Assembly (NCBI GenBank): GCA_963720885.1
Contig: CAVRGW010000006.1
Location: 992,001-1,056,000, forward strand
Source: DATLLN01 sp963720885
GTDB lineage: Bacteria; Actinomycetota; Thermoleophilia; Gaiellales; JAICJC01
Length of the DNA: 64,000 nucleotides
Direction of reading: 5' to 3'
The position numbers were made by a program, and so were the translations under genes. The stretch's first letter is position 1; each line of letters opens with the position of its first letter. The notes below the pieces were generated by a model. The model worked only from the letters and a program-made list of their open reading frames with translations, was not told the origin of the DNA and made no database searches. Below, in pieces: positions 42,595 through 50,074 of this stretch.

Positions 42595-43717
42595 CGACGA
42601 GCTCGTCGAGCTCGCCCACGACTTCGCCGAGCGCGAGATGCGGCCGCAGGCTGCCCGCTACGACGAGTCCGGGGAGTTCCCGTGGGACATCGTGCACCGA
42701 GCCGCGGAGCTCGGCCTCGCCAGCTACGACCTGCCCGAGGAGTACGGCGGGGGAGGGGTGTCGAGCCTGCTGACCGGCGCCCGGATCATCGAGGAGCTGG
42801 CGTGGGGCGACGCGCCGATGGCCGGCTGCATCGGAGGTGGCGGGTTCTTTGCCGGCCCGATCGTCGCCATGGGAGACGAAGCGCAGAAGCAGCGGTGGGT
42901 GACGCCGCTGTGCACGGAGCGGCCGCCGATCGGCGCGCTGGCCACGACCGAGCCCGAGGTTGGATCCGACGCCGCGGCGATGACATCGCACGCCCGGCGC
43001 AACGAGACGGACGACGGCTACGTGCTGAACGGGCAGAAGACGTGGATCTCGAACGCGCCGGTCGCCGATCTGTACTTGGTGTTCGCGACCGTCGCCCCGG
43101 GGACGCGGTCGAAGGGGATCACGGCGTTCGTCCTCGAGCGCGGCGACCCGGGCTTCGAGATCGGCCGCAAGCTGCCTAAGATGGGTGCCCGCTGCTACCC
43201 CGCCGGCGAGCTGTTCTTCACCGACTGCGCGTTGCCCGACGACCGGCGGGTCGGGGACGAGGGCCAGGGGTTCTACGGCGTGATGCGCTGGTTCGACGTG
43301 ACCCGCGTGCAGCTGGCGGCGAACTCGATCGGTATCGGCCGGGCGGCACTCGAGTACGCCGTCGAGTACGCGAAGCAGCGGCACGCGTTCGGCAAGGCGA
43401 TCCACGAGTTCCAGGCCGTGTCGTTCCGGCTGGTCGACGCGCGGATGAAGCTCGACCAGGCGCGGCTGATGGCCCACCACGCCGCACGGCTGGCCGATGC
43501 CGGGATGAGCTTCTCGACCGAGGCCTCGATGGCCAAGCTGGCGGCGTCCGAGGCCGCCTGGTTCTCGACCTGGGCGTGCTGCCAGACGCTGGGCGGCTAC
43601 TCGTACTCGACCGAGTACCCGGCCGAGCGCTGGCTGCGCAACGCCAAGCTCGAGGAGCTGTACGAGGGCACCAACGACATCCAGCGGCTGATCATCTCCC
43701 GCAGCATGTTCCGCTAG
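42581..43717 (+). CDS. Acyl-CoA dehydrogenase
   Basis: Flavoenzyme of 378 residues with the full ACAD fold. ALATTEPEVGSDAAAM and VLNGQKTWISNAPVADLYLV are the FAD/substrate-binding signatures. KQRHAFGKAIHEFQAV and KLEELYEGTNDIQRLI are the C-terminal ones, with Glu of YEGT in the position of the catalytic base of short and medium-chain enzymes. It introduces the trans-2 double bond and passes electrons to ETF. Last gene of the TetR-controlled operon, supplying the enoyl-CoA for the MaoC hydratase. ATG 42581 has GGAGG eight bases upstream. Confidence 0.88.
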   Translation: MPDVDDELVELAHDFAEREMRPQAARYDESGEFPWDIVHRAAELGLASYDLPEEYGGGGVSSLLTGARIIEELAWGDAPMAGCIGGGGFFAGPIVAMGDEAQKQRWVTPLCTERPPIGALATTEPEVGSDAAAMTSHARRNETDDGYVLNGQKTWISNAPVADLYLVFATVAPGTRSKGITAFVLERGDPGFEIGRKLPKMGARCYPAGELFFTDCALPDDRRVGDEGQGFYGVMRWFDVTRVQLAANSIGIGRAALEYAVEYAKQRHAFGKAIHEFQAVSFRLVDARMKLDQARLMAHHAARLADAGMSFSTEASMAKLAASEAAWFSTWACCQTLGGYSYSTEYPAERWLRNAKLEELYEGTNDIQRLIISRSMFR

Positions 43718-43775
43718 CGGCTTCGCCAGACCGACACCGCACCTGAACCGCTCGCATACCGGGGTCGCGACTACG

Positions 43776-43801
43776 TTGACGGGCGTCCGAGAACCCGTCA
43801 A
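43776..43801. promoter_or_regulatory. Inverted repeat TTGACGGG-N10-CCCGTCAA before the PhoX-like gene
   Basis: Perfect 8-base arms at 43776-43783 and 43794-43801, in the 97-base gap after the acyl-CoA dehydrogenase stop and 13 bases before the PhoX-like start codon. It may be an operator, or the stem of a terminator for the upstream operon. The TTGACG in the left arm could also serve as a -35 box, but no -10 follows at the right distance before the start. Confidence 0.35.
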
Positions 43802-43814
43802 TCAAGGAGGATCC

Positions 43815-45350
43815 ATGGGATCTCGAAAGAGGCTGGGAGCGGCTGCCTCTGCCTGCGTCGCGATGGCGATCTTTGCAGGCCCGGCTGCCGCGCTGCCGAT
43901 CGGCATTCCCAGCGCCAACCCGGACTCCGGCACTCCGCCGAACAGGATCGTCAACGGCTACCAACTCGTCAGAACAGCGGTCGGCAGCGACCCGCTGGAG
44001 AACCCGTCCGGCCCGATCACCACGTTCGGCCGGCTGAGCGATGACACGGCCACCGAGCCGGACGGCAACACCTACCTGGTGCTGCCCGGCGGCCTCGGCG
44101 GACCGACTCCCGGATACGACTACGGCCACCACTTCGTGTTCCAGGGCCATGAGAACGGCGACGATCTCGCCTACATCACGCGGGTCAATCTCGACGTCTC
44201 CGATCCGGCCCACCGGATCACGCTGCTGACGCCGACCGGCGCGGACGGTCTGACCCATTTCAGCGCGCTCGACGGCACCGCGTGGGATCCGTTCACGCGG
44301 ACGCTGCTGTTCACCCAGGAAAACGGGACGGACGGCGGCGTCGTCGAACTGAAGCCCGACGGCTCGGCGCTGCACACGCTCGACGGTGTGTTCGGCAAGG
44401 GCAGCTACGAGGGGATCCGGGTCGACGACCACGGCAACCTGATCGTCGACGAGGACGAGGGCGGCACCACCCTGCATACCGATCCCAACGACCCGTCCAG
44501 CCCGACCGGGCCCCGGCAGCCGAACTCGTTCGTCTACCGGTTCGTGCCGAACGACCGCTCCGACCTGAGCGCGGGCGGCGTCCTGCAGGCGCTGCAGGTG
44601 ACGGTCAACGGGACGCCGGTGATCTTCCACCCGAACGATCCGGTCGGCGACACGTTCACCTCGCAGGGGCAGCTGAAGATCAACACGCCGGGCACCTCGT
44701 GGCCGGTGCGCTGGGTGACGCTGCACAACACGGCGACCGACGGGTTCTCGCCGTTCGATGCCAACGCGGCCGCGAAGGCGGCGGGGGCGACGCCGTTCAA
44801 GCGGCCCGAGAACGGCGGGTTCCAGCCGGGCAGCGACTTCCGGACGTACGTGTTCGACGCGACCGGCGACACGGACGCGGAGGTCGCCCTGGCACCGGCC
44901 GTGGTTGCCCGCGGCGGCTGGGGAGCGCTCTACAAGCTGCACTTCAACACGAGCGGCCGGGGCGGCCGGATCTCGATCGCGGTGCTCGGCAACTCCGTGC
45001 ATTCGTCCTTCGACACGCTCGCGTTCGCGTCGAACAACACGTTCCTGACCGGCGAGGATCGCGGCAACACGCTCCACGAGCAGCTGAACGCGCTGGACTC
45101 GGTCTGGCGGTACCGGCTCGGGGATCCCAACGGCCAGCGGTTCATCGCACTCGGCCGTGACCCGGTCTCACTGTTCGAGGGCGAGGACAACGAGCCCACC
45201 GGTGTCGAGGTCGGCAACGGCAACGACGGGCCCGGCGGCATGAAGGGCACGCTGGCGTCATTGACCAGGGCGCGGTCGTTCACCACCCAGCAGCACGGCC
45301 AGAACACGCTCTGGGAGATCGTCCGCACGTTCGCCCGCCAGCCGGGCTGA
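43815..45350 (+). CDS. Secreted PhoX/DUF839-like protein
   Basis: Protein of 511 residues with a signal peptide (residues 1-26, ending GPAAA). The mature part is beta-propeller-like, with THFSALDGTAWDPFTRTLLFTQENG, GSYEGIRVDDHGNLIVDEDEGG, GATPFKRPENGGFQPGSDFRTYVFDATGD and TFLTGEDRGN. The FxRPE motif, and acidic residues after it, are typical of PhoX, a calcium- and iron-dependent extracellular phosphatase, and of DUF839 relatives. I cannot confirm all metal ligands, so phosphatase activity is tentative. ATG 43815 has AAGGAGG upstream. A stem-loop follows the stop. Confidence 0.68.
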   Translation: MGSRKRLGAAASACVAMAIFAGPAAALPIGIPSANPDSGTPPNRIVNGYQLVRTAVGSDPLENPSGPITTFGRLSDDTATEPDGNTYLVLPGGLGGPTPGYDYGHHFVFQGHENGDDLAYITRVNLDVSDPAHRITLLTPTGADGLTHFSALDGTAWDPFTRTLLFTQENGTDGGVVELKPDGSALHTLDGVFGKGSYEGIRVDDHGNLIVDEDEGGTTLHTDPNDPSSPTGPRQPNSFVYRFVPNDRSDLSAGGVLQALQVTVNGTPVIFHPNDPVGDTFTSQGQLKINTPGTSWPVRWVTLHNTATDGFSPFDANAAAKAAGATPFKRPENGGFQPGSDFRTYVFDATGDTDAEVALAPAVVARGGWGALYKLHFNTSGRGGRISIAVLGNSVHSSFDTLAFASNNTFLTGEDRGNTLHEQLNALDSVWRYRLGDPNGQRFIALGRDPVSLFEGEDNEPTGVEVGNGNDGPGGMKGTLASLTRARSFTTQQHGQNTLWEIVRTFARQPG

Positions 45351-45364
45351 GCCCGTCCGCGGGA

Positions 45365-45392
45365 GGGGGCCGGTCATGCGCGGCCGGCCCCC
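45365..45392. terminator. Stem-loop after the PhoX-like gene
   Basis: A perfect 9-base stem GGGGGCCGG with its complement and a 10-base loop, 14 bases after the stop. Calls a likely intrinsic-type end of transcription before the DUF1697 gene. Confidence 0.55.
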
Positions 45393-45423
45393 ATCGGGTA
45401 GCGAGCTTGGCATACTGGCGGCG

Positions 45424-45960
45424 ATGACCCGCTACGTCGGATTCCTGCGCGGCATCAACGTCGGCAAGGCGAAGCGGCTGGCGATGGCCGACCTACGGGA
45501 GATGTGCGAGGAGCTCGGACTCGAGGGCGTGCGCACACAGGGCCAGAGCGGCAACCTGGTCTTCGACTCCACGGTGTCCGTCCGCCGGCTCGAGTCGCAG
45601 ATCGGCGACGCGATCCGCAAGGGGTTCGGGATGGACGTTGTGGTCGTGGTGCGCACGGCTGCACAGCTGGCGGCGGTGATCAAGCGCAACCCGTTCGAAA
45701 AGCTGGTCACCGTCCCCAAGTACTCGACCGTCAGCTTCCTGGCCAGGAAGCCGGCGGCCCGGGTGCTGGCCGACATCGATCCTGCCGAGTACGAGCCGGA
45801 GCGCTTCGAGCTGCACGGCACCGAGCTGTACGTGTGGATGCCGCAGGGGCAGATCAAGAGCCGCCTGAACAAGGTGCTGACCGACGACAAGCTGGGCGTC
45901 GCCGCGACGAATCGCAACTGGAACACGCTCCTCAAGCTGAACGAGATGGCCGCCGCCTGA
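45424..45960 (+). CDS. DUF1697 domain-containing protein
   Basis: Protein of 178 residues of the DUF1697 family. The hallmark N-terminus is RYVGFLRGINVGKAKRLAMADLREMCEELG, then VRTQGQSGNLVFDS, and near the C-terminus VAATNRNWNTLLKL. Structures of the family show a ferredoxin-like alpha/beta fold but no established function. The ATG at 45424 is placed by the conserved start. It is followed closely by the reading frame at 45980. Confidence 0.85.
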   Translation: MTRYVGFLRGINVGKAKRLAMADLREMCEELGLEGVRTQGQSGNLVFDSTVSVRRLESQIGDAIRKGFGMDVVVVVRTAAQLAAVIKRNPFEKLVTVPKYSTVSFLARKPAARVLADIDPAEYEPERFELHGTELYVWMPQGQIKSRLNKVLTDDKLGVAATNRNWNTLLKLNEMAAA

Positions 45961-45979
45961 GCGGCGTTCGGGAGCTGGG

Positions 45980-46621
45980 CTGGCCCAGGACGACCCACAC
46001 GCCGCGTTCGCGCGCGAGGCCGCGGCGGACGGCGTCGAGCTTCGTGGCGGGGCGTTCGACTGGCTGTCGGAGCAGGGCCACGTCGGCTTCGAGCGGGTCG
46101 CCAGGGCGCGTCGCGACCCGGCGATCGTCGCCCCGGCCCGGGCCGCGATCGAGATCCTCGGACTGATCTTCGCCAGGCTGCGGGGCGACGTCACGGTTCT
46201 GGCCGCATCCCGCGAGAACCTGCTGCTGCCGGTCGACCTGGTGCATGAGCCCAGCGGGACGCTGATCCAGGTCGACGGCCCCGAGCACTTCACGTCGTAC
46301 CGGCTGACGACGCTCGAGCTGTATCCGGCGGACGCAGCGATCGGCTTCGACGCGGGCGATTACCGGCGCCTGTGCCAGGAGCTCGCGTCCGTCTCCGATG
46401 CGATCGCGCGAGGGATGGCGGCCAAGGCGTTCGGACTCGGCGGCGTCCAGCGGGAGCGTGCGTACCACGACGCGTTGTTCGATCTGGCAACTCCCGCGAT
46501 GGGGCATCCGCCCCTGATCCGGGTCGCCGCCGTGGACGGCGACGGCGCGGCCGCCTACCGGCGGGTGCGCGACGTGCTGGCGCCGCTCAGCGGCGGCGGG
46601 GGTCGACAGACTCGTCCGTGA
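45980..46621 (+). CDS. Hypothetical protein, possibly nuclease-like; start codon unclear
   Basis: About 213 residues with clear coding character from about 45980, but no ATG, GTG or TTG in frame until GTG 46241. CTG 45980 or an unseen upstream frameshift must supply the start if the full frame is used. The segment LLLPVDLVHEPSGTLIQVDGPEHFTSYRLTTLELYP has the D...QVDGxxHF pattern seen in Vsr/DUF559-like PD-(D/E)XK proteins. Conserved-looking helices (GFERVARARRDPAIVAPARAAIEIL) precede it. This similarity is my pattern reading only. The 3' end overlaps that of the converging zinc-ribbon gene by 35 bases. Confidence 0.45.
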   Translation: MAQDDPHAAFAREAAADGVELRGGAFDWLSEQGHVGFERVARARRDPAIVAPARAAIEILGLIFARLRGDVTVLAASRENLLLPVDLVHEPSGTLIQVDGPEHFTSYRLTTLELYPADAAIGFDAGDYRRLCQELASVSDAIARGMAAKAFGLGGVQRERAYHDALFDLATPAMGHPPLIRVAAVDGDGAAAYRRVRDVLAPLSGGGGRQTRP

Positions 46622-46853
46622 TCGCCACGTTCACGGTCTTGCAGCGCGCGCACTTCACGCGCACCTTCTTCGTCATGTAGGCGCCGTCCATCGACGCCGC
46701 GAGGACGGTGCCGCACTGGACGCAGACGTAGTCGTCGGGGCCGTTGCCCTTGAACACCGGGCGGTCGGGATCGTCCTGGATAGCCGTGCCGCCGTCGCGG
46801 GGCACCTCGCCCGGCCGGATCTCGCGCATCGTGATCCTCGCCACGCGGCGCAC
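46587..46853 (-). CDS. Small zinc-ribbon-like protein
   Basis: Protein of 88 residues with two CxxC knuckles, CVQC (residues about 44-47) and CARC (about 68-71), spaced as in a treble-clef or zinc-ribbon fold. The tail is basic and short. Function unknown; such proteins act as small nucleic-acid or protein adaptors. The GTG start at 46853 lies one base after the CoxG-like stop, so both are co-transcribed. Confidence 0.6.
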   Translation of the reverse strand: MRRVARITMREIRPGEVPRDGGTAIQDDPDRPVFKGNGPDDYVCVQCGTVLAASMDGAYMTKKVRVKCARCKTVNVAITDESVDPRRR

Positions 46854-46854
46854 C

Positions 46855-47286
46855 TCAGAGCTGGCCGAGCTTGCCGGCGAAGTCCTTGACCAACGCGTCG
46901 AGCACGCCGATGACGACCCCCTCGCCCATCGACGCGGCCTTGCCGGTGATCTGTGCGTTGGTGTGGATCGTGCCGCCGCCGTCCGCCAGGCTGAACGCGA
47001 TGGTCGCGTTGGCGTAGCCCTGGCCGCCGGCTTCGCGAGACTTCACCGTCATCACGACTCTGTGTGCCTCGGGATCCTGTTCGGTGACCTCGAGTGTGCC
47101 GGTGAACGTCATCGACATCGCGCCCATCTTGACCTTGATCTCGGCTCGGACGCCGTCGGGGCCGGTTCGCTCGAGGACGGACGCGCCCTCGACGCACGGG
47201 ACGACCCGCTCGAGGTCGAGAATCGTCGCGTAGCTGTCATCCAGCGTCCGCGCCGTGGTGAAGGAGTGGTCGAGCTCAACGGCCAT
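46855..47286 (-). CDS. coxG: CoxG-like SRPBCC family protein
   Basis: Protein of 143 residues with the START/SRPBCC fold of carbon monoxide dehydrogenase subunit G. It reads DHSFTTARTLDDSYATILDLERVVPCVEGASVLE, then GAMSMTFTGTLEVTEQDPEAHRVVM and AQITGKAASMGEGVVIGVLDALVKDFAGKL. CoxG is thought to help attach the CO dehydrogenase to the membrane. It is transcribed in the same direction as the cox genes at 48-55 kb but is separated from them by the converging YceI gene. Start ATG 47286 is preferred to 47298 because a TATAAT box lies 10 bases upstream. Confidence 0.78.
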   Translation of the reverse strand: MAVELDHSFTTARTLDDSYATILDLERVVPCVEGASVLERTGPDGVRAEIKVKMGAMSMTFTGTLEVTEQDPEAHRVVMTVKSREAGGQGYANATIAFSLADGGGTIHTNAQITGKAASMGEGVVIGVLDALVKDFAGKLGQL

Positions 47287-47296
47287 CGGCCGGCGC

Positions 47297-47304
47297 ATTA
47301 TAGG
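47297..47304. promoter_or_regulatory. Overlapping divergent -10 boxes (coxG and YceI gene)
   Basis: On the minus strand a perfect TATAAT runs from 47302 to 47297, ten bases before the coxG ATG. On the plus strand TATAGG runs 47299-47304, nine bases before the YceI ATG. Both transcripts would have almost no leader, and the two promoters share the same bases, so only one polymerase could sit there at a time. No good -35 boxes are seen. Confidence 0.45.
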
Positions 47305-47313
47305 GTTCGGGGC

Positions 47314-47853
47314 ATGCCGATCGACCCGGGAACGTACGAGCTGGGGCCCGGCAACGGCACCCTGTCCGTGTTCACCGAGCGCACCGGTGCCGCCGCGAAG
47401 GCGGGCCACAATCTGCACTTCGACGTGACCTCGTGGAGCGCCACGGTGACGGTGGCCGACGACCCGTCCGCCAGTGCGATCGAGGTCACCGCCGACGGTG
47501 GGTCGCTCAAGGTGATCGAGGGCACCGGCGGGGTGCAGTCGCTCGACGACGACAACAAGGCGGACATCGAGCAGACCGTCGACGACGAGATCCTGCGCCG
47601 GCAGCCGGTGACGTTCCGCTCGTCGAAGGTGACCCCCGCCGCCGGCGGCTGGCGCGCGGAGGGCGAGCTGACGCTGCTCGGCGCGACGCGACCCTTCGCC
47701 TTCGACGTGCGCTTCGGCGACGACGGCTCGATCGGTGCCGAGGTGGTGCTCAAGCAGACCCTCTGGGGCCTCAAGCCCTACTCGACGCTCTTCGGAGCGC
47801 TCAAGGTCGTCGACGAGGTCACGATCCGCGTCCAGGCGGGCCTTCCTGCCTGA
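47314..47853 (+). CDS. YceI family protein
   Basis: Protein of 179 residues with the lipocalin-like YceI barrel. PGTYELGPGNGTLSVFTERTGAAAKAGHNLHFDVTSW in part opens the barrel, QTVDDEILRRQPVTFRSSKV is the conserved middle, and LTLLGATRPFAFDVRF and QTLWGLKPYSTLFGALKV end it. No signal peptide is present, so it should be cytoplasmic. YceI proteins bind isoprenoid or other hydrophobic ligands. It is divergent from coxG with nearly leaderless transcription, and its stop is followed by GGGGTC palindromes. Confidence 0.82.
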   Translation: MPIDPGTYELGPGNGTLSVFTERTGAAAKAGHNLHFDVTSWSATVTVADDPSASAIEVTADGGSLKVIEGTGGVQSLDDDNKADIEQTVDDEILRRQPVTFRSSKVTPAAGGWRAEGELTLLGATRPFAFDVRFGDDGSIGAEVVLKQTLWGLKPYSTLFGALKVVDEVTIRVQAGLPA

Positions 47854-47854
47854 C

Positions 47855-47869
47855 CGGGGTCTGACCCCG
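47855..47869. terminator. Palindrome CGGGGTCTGACCCCG
   Basis: A 15-base palindrome around a central T, two bases after the YceI stop; a half-site TGACCCCG follows at 47873-47880. It is the T-centred version of the element at 13172, 21612 and 48051 and again lies between converging genes. Confidence 0.5.
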
Positions 47870-48050
47870 CTCTGACCCCGGCCGTCACGATTCCGCACCG
47901 GTTCGCCGCAGGCGTTCGGCGCCAGCCGGGCGGTTCGTGCCCGCCGGGGCGGCGATCGCCTGCGATCCGCGACAAGTCCGCGGAGGAGGCAGCGCCGGGG
48001 CGGGGGTTCGTGCGCGAGTTGGTGCGGATCGCGCGTGAATTGGTCGTCAA
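47870..48050. other. Non-coding stretch between two GGGGTC palindromes
   Basis: About 180 bases with no credible reading frame lie between the palindromes at 47855 and 48051. Short repeated pieces (TTCGTGC, GCGGATCG) are present. It may be spacer DNA between two copies of a repeat element, or a small element bounded by them. Confidence 0.35.
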
Positions 48051-48067
48051 GCGGGGTCAGACCCCGC
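48051..48067. terminator. Palindrome GCGGGGTCAGACCCCGC with a partial second copy
   Basis: A perfect 17-base palindrome, followed at 48071-48089 by a degenerate second copy (GACCCGGGTCAGACCCCGG). It ends a few bases before the stop of the CoxL-fragment gene, whose transcript it would terminate. Same core as at 13172 and 21612. Confidence 0.55.
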
Positions 48068-48092
48068 TCTGACCCGGGTCAGACCCCGGAGG

Positions 48093-48554
48093 TCAGTCCG
48101 CGTACACCGCCTGGGCGTCGAGGCCGCCCTCCACGCCGGGCGGAAGCTCGCCGGTGCCGTGTGCGTACATGGCGAGGTCGGCGATCGTCGCGATCTTCGC
48201 CGGGTCGCCTCCGTCGCCGCTCACCCACGCCCCGTTCGACCAGGTGAGCGAGTCCGGCGCCGCCTCGAGCTGCATGCCCGCGAGCAGCCGCGCCTTGTCG
48301 CGGATCCGCTGCGCGGCGGTGCCGACCGCCGCCGGCGTCCCCGGCGACGGCGTCGTGTTATACCCGTGACCGACGCCGAAGCGGTCGGTATCGGCCGGCA
48401 CCACCTTGACGTCCAGCGTCGGTACGCCGAGTTCGTGGGCGACGAGCTCCGCATACTGCGGCTCGCTCCCGTCGGCCTCCGTTGTCAGGCTGAGCACCAT
48501 CTTGCCGGTGGGATGGACGCGCAGGAAGACCGCGCGGTACGCCTCATTCGCCAT
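48093..48554 (-). CDS. Free-standing fragment-like protein homologous to the middle of CoxL
   Basis: Protein of 153 residues that aligns along its length with CoxL residues about 486-634 from the same window. Matching landmarks are LRVHPTGKMVLSLTTEADG (CoxL LRVHPSGKAVVSISAQTQG), VAHELGVPTLDVKVVPADTD, TAAQRIRDKARLLAGMQLEAAPDSLTW and GVEGGLDAQAVYAD. The Gln/His-rich Moco contact (QTQGQGHE in CoxL) is replaced, so it cannot bind cofactor as CoxL does. A strong ribosome site (AAGGAGG) and an 11-base overlap with the preceding small gene show it is made as a separate protein. Perhaps a chaperone, assembly decoy or regulatory subunit. Confidence 0.7.
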   Translation of the reverse strand: MANEAYRAVFLRVHPTGKMVLSLTTEADGSEPQYAELVAHELGVPTLDVKVVPADTDRFGVGHGYNTTPSPGTPAAVGTAAQRIRDKARLLAGMQLEAAPDSLTWSNGAWVSGDGGDPAKIATIADLAMYAHGTGELPPGVEGGLDAQAVYAD

Positions 48555-48729
48555 TGCTGCCCTCCTTCGAATCGGTTGTCGCCAGCCGCTGGCGCTCGTG
48601 GTGCGCCGTCAGCGCATTGTGCTCCTCGAGAGCGCAGAACGCCGGCTGCGGCCCGCCCTGCGGATGCGCCGGGGCCGCCGGCCGGTCACAGCCCGGGTAG
48701 ATGCAGATCTTGACCTGCGGCTCACTCAT
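48544..48729 (-). CDS. Small cysteine-containing protein of the cox operon
   Basis: Protein of 61 residues. CIYPGCDRPAAPAHPQGGPQPAFCALEEHNALTAHHERQ contains three cysteines and several histidines positioned as in a small zinc knuckle. It overlaps both neighbours, eight bases with the coxE-like gene upstream and eleven with the CoxL-fragment gene downstream, so it is surely translated in the operon. No function known; metal binding is inference. Confidence 0.6.
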   Translation of the reverse strand: MSEPQVKICIYPGCDRPAAPAHPQGGPQPAFCALEEHNALTAHHERQRLATTDSKEGSNGE

Positions 48730-50074
48730 CGGTCACCCACCCCGGCGTCGTATTGCCCTTGCTCGGCCCGTGGCCGCTGGGCATCGCGACGGAGCTGCCG
48801 GCCACCGGCGTCGCGCTCGCCCACGGCTCCGCCTCGTCGACGGGCCCGGCATCCGGGAGCACCGGCGCTGCGCACTCCACGTCGCCGATGGCCGCCACGA
48901 CCTCGCCCAGCGCCTGAAAGCTGTGGCCGCTGACCAGCGCGTCGCAGTACGGCATCGCCGCGACCATGCCACCGGCGCGCACGCGGAACGACTGCGCGCT
49001 GACCCGCGGGTTCACCCAGACGATGCGGTGCGCCAGCCGGGCCAGCCGCTCCATCTCCTGGCCGACCAGCGTCGGCTCGCCGCGCTCCCAGCCGTCGGAC
49101 AGGATGACGACCACCGCTCCGCGGGCCATGCCGCGGCGGCCGTGCCGGTCGTTGAACTCCTTCAGCGCGTCGCCGATCCGCGTGCCGCTCGACCAGTCGG
49201 GCGCCGTCGCCGCGGCCCGCTGCATCGCCCGTTCGGGGTTGCGCGCGGCCAGCGCGCGCGTCACCCGCGTCAGCTGCGTGGCGAACACGAACGCCTCGGT
49301 GTTCGGCCCGGCGGCGGCCGCGCAGGTGAGGAACTGCAGGTAGGCCCGTGCGTACGGCTCCATCGAGCCGGAGATGTCGCAGAGCACGACCAGCCGCCGG
49401 GGCACCGAGCGCCGCCGCCGGCGCGCCAGCCGGATCGGCTCTCCGGCCGTGCGCAGGCTCGTGCGCAGCGTCCGCCGGAGATCGATCCGCCGCCCGTGGC
49501 GCGCCCGCTCGACCCGTCGCGTGCGGCGCTGCGGCGTGGCCAGCCGCAGGCGGGACATCAGCTCGTAGAGCTGTGCGAGCTCGTGTGGGTCGAGGCTCTC
49601 GAAGCTGCGCTCGGCGAGTCGCTCCTCGCCGCTTGCCAGCGCCAGCGGGATGTCGACCGGCGGCCGGTCGTCGTCGCCATCCGACGGTGCGGGCGCCCCC
49701 CACATGCCCTGCTCCTGCGCGGCGCCCTCGGCGGCGCTGCTCGACGACACCGGCGCCCGCTGCTCCTCCTCGGCGGCCGTCACATGCTGCTCGTCTGGCT
49801 CGAACGCCTGGTCGGGACGGCCGTCGCCGAACACCTCGCGAAACGCCCGGTCGAAGATCCGCACCTCCGCCGGGTCTGTGACCAGCACCGAGCGCATCGT
49901 CCAGTACAGCCGCCGCCGGGACTCCGGGCGAACGATCGTCAGCGCTCGGGCGACGTCGGCCGACCGCGCGGGCGTCACCGGCATCCCCGCCTCGTGCAGC
50001 CGCCGCGCGAACGCGCCGGCCACGGCCGGCAGGTCGAGCTCGACGGTCTCGACGCCGAACGCCCGATCAGCCAC
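48722..50074 (-). CDS. coxE: CoxE-like VWA-domain protein
   Basis: Protein of 450 residues of the CoxE family. The N-terminal helical part (VAGAFARRLHEAGMPVTPARSADVARAL) and an acidic low-complexity linker are followed by a von Willebrand A domain with the MIDAS motif LCDISGSMEPYARAYL (DxSxS, residues 233-237) and VVILSDGWERGEP. With the MoxR-type ATPase CoxD it matures the Cu-Mo cluster of CO dehydrogenase. The start overlaps the coxD stop by eight bases. The long tail after the VWA domain (about 50 residues) is Ser/Pro-rich. Confidence 0.82.
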   Translation of the reverse strand: MADRAFGVETVELDLPAVAGAFARRLHEAGMPVTPARSADVARALTIVRPESRRRLYWTMRSVLVTDPAEVRIFDRAFREVFGDGRPDQAFEPDEQHVTAAEEEQRAPVSSSSAAEGAAQEQGMWGAPAPSDGDDDRPPVDIPLALASGEERLAERSFESLDPHELAQLYELMSRLRLATPQRRTRRVERARHGRRIDLRRTLRTSLRTAGEPIRLARRRRRSVPRRLVVLCDISGSMEPYARAYLQFLTCAAAAGPNTEAFVFATQLTRVTRALAARNPERAMQRAAATAPDWSSGTRIGDALKEFNDRHGRRGMARGAVVVILSDGWERGEPTLVGQEMERLARLAHRIVWVNPRVSAQSFRVRAGGMVAAMPYCDALVSGHSFQALGEVVAAIGDVECAAPVLPDAGPVDEAEPWASATPVAGSSVAMPSGHGPSKGNTTPGWVTDE

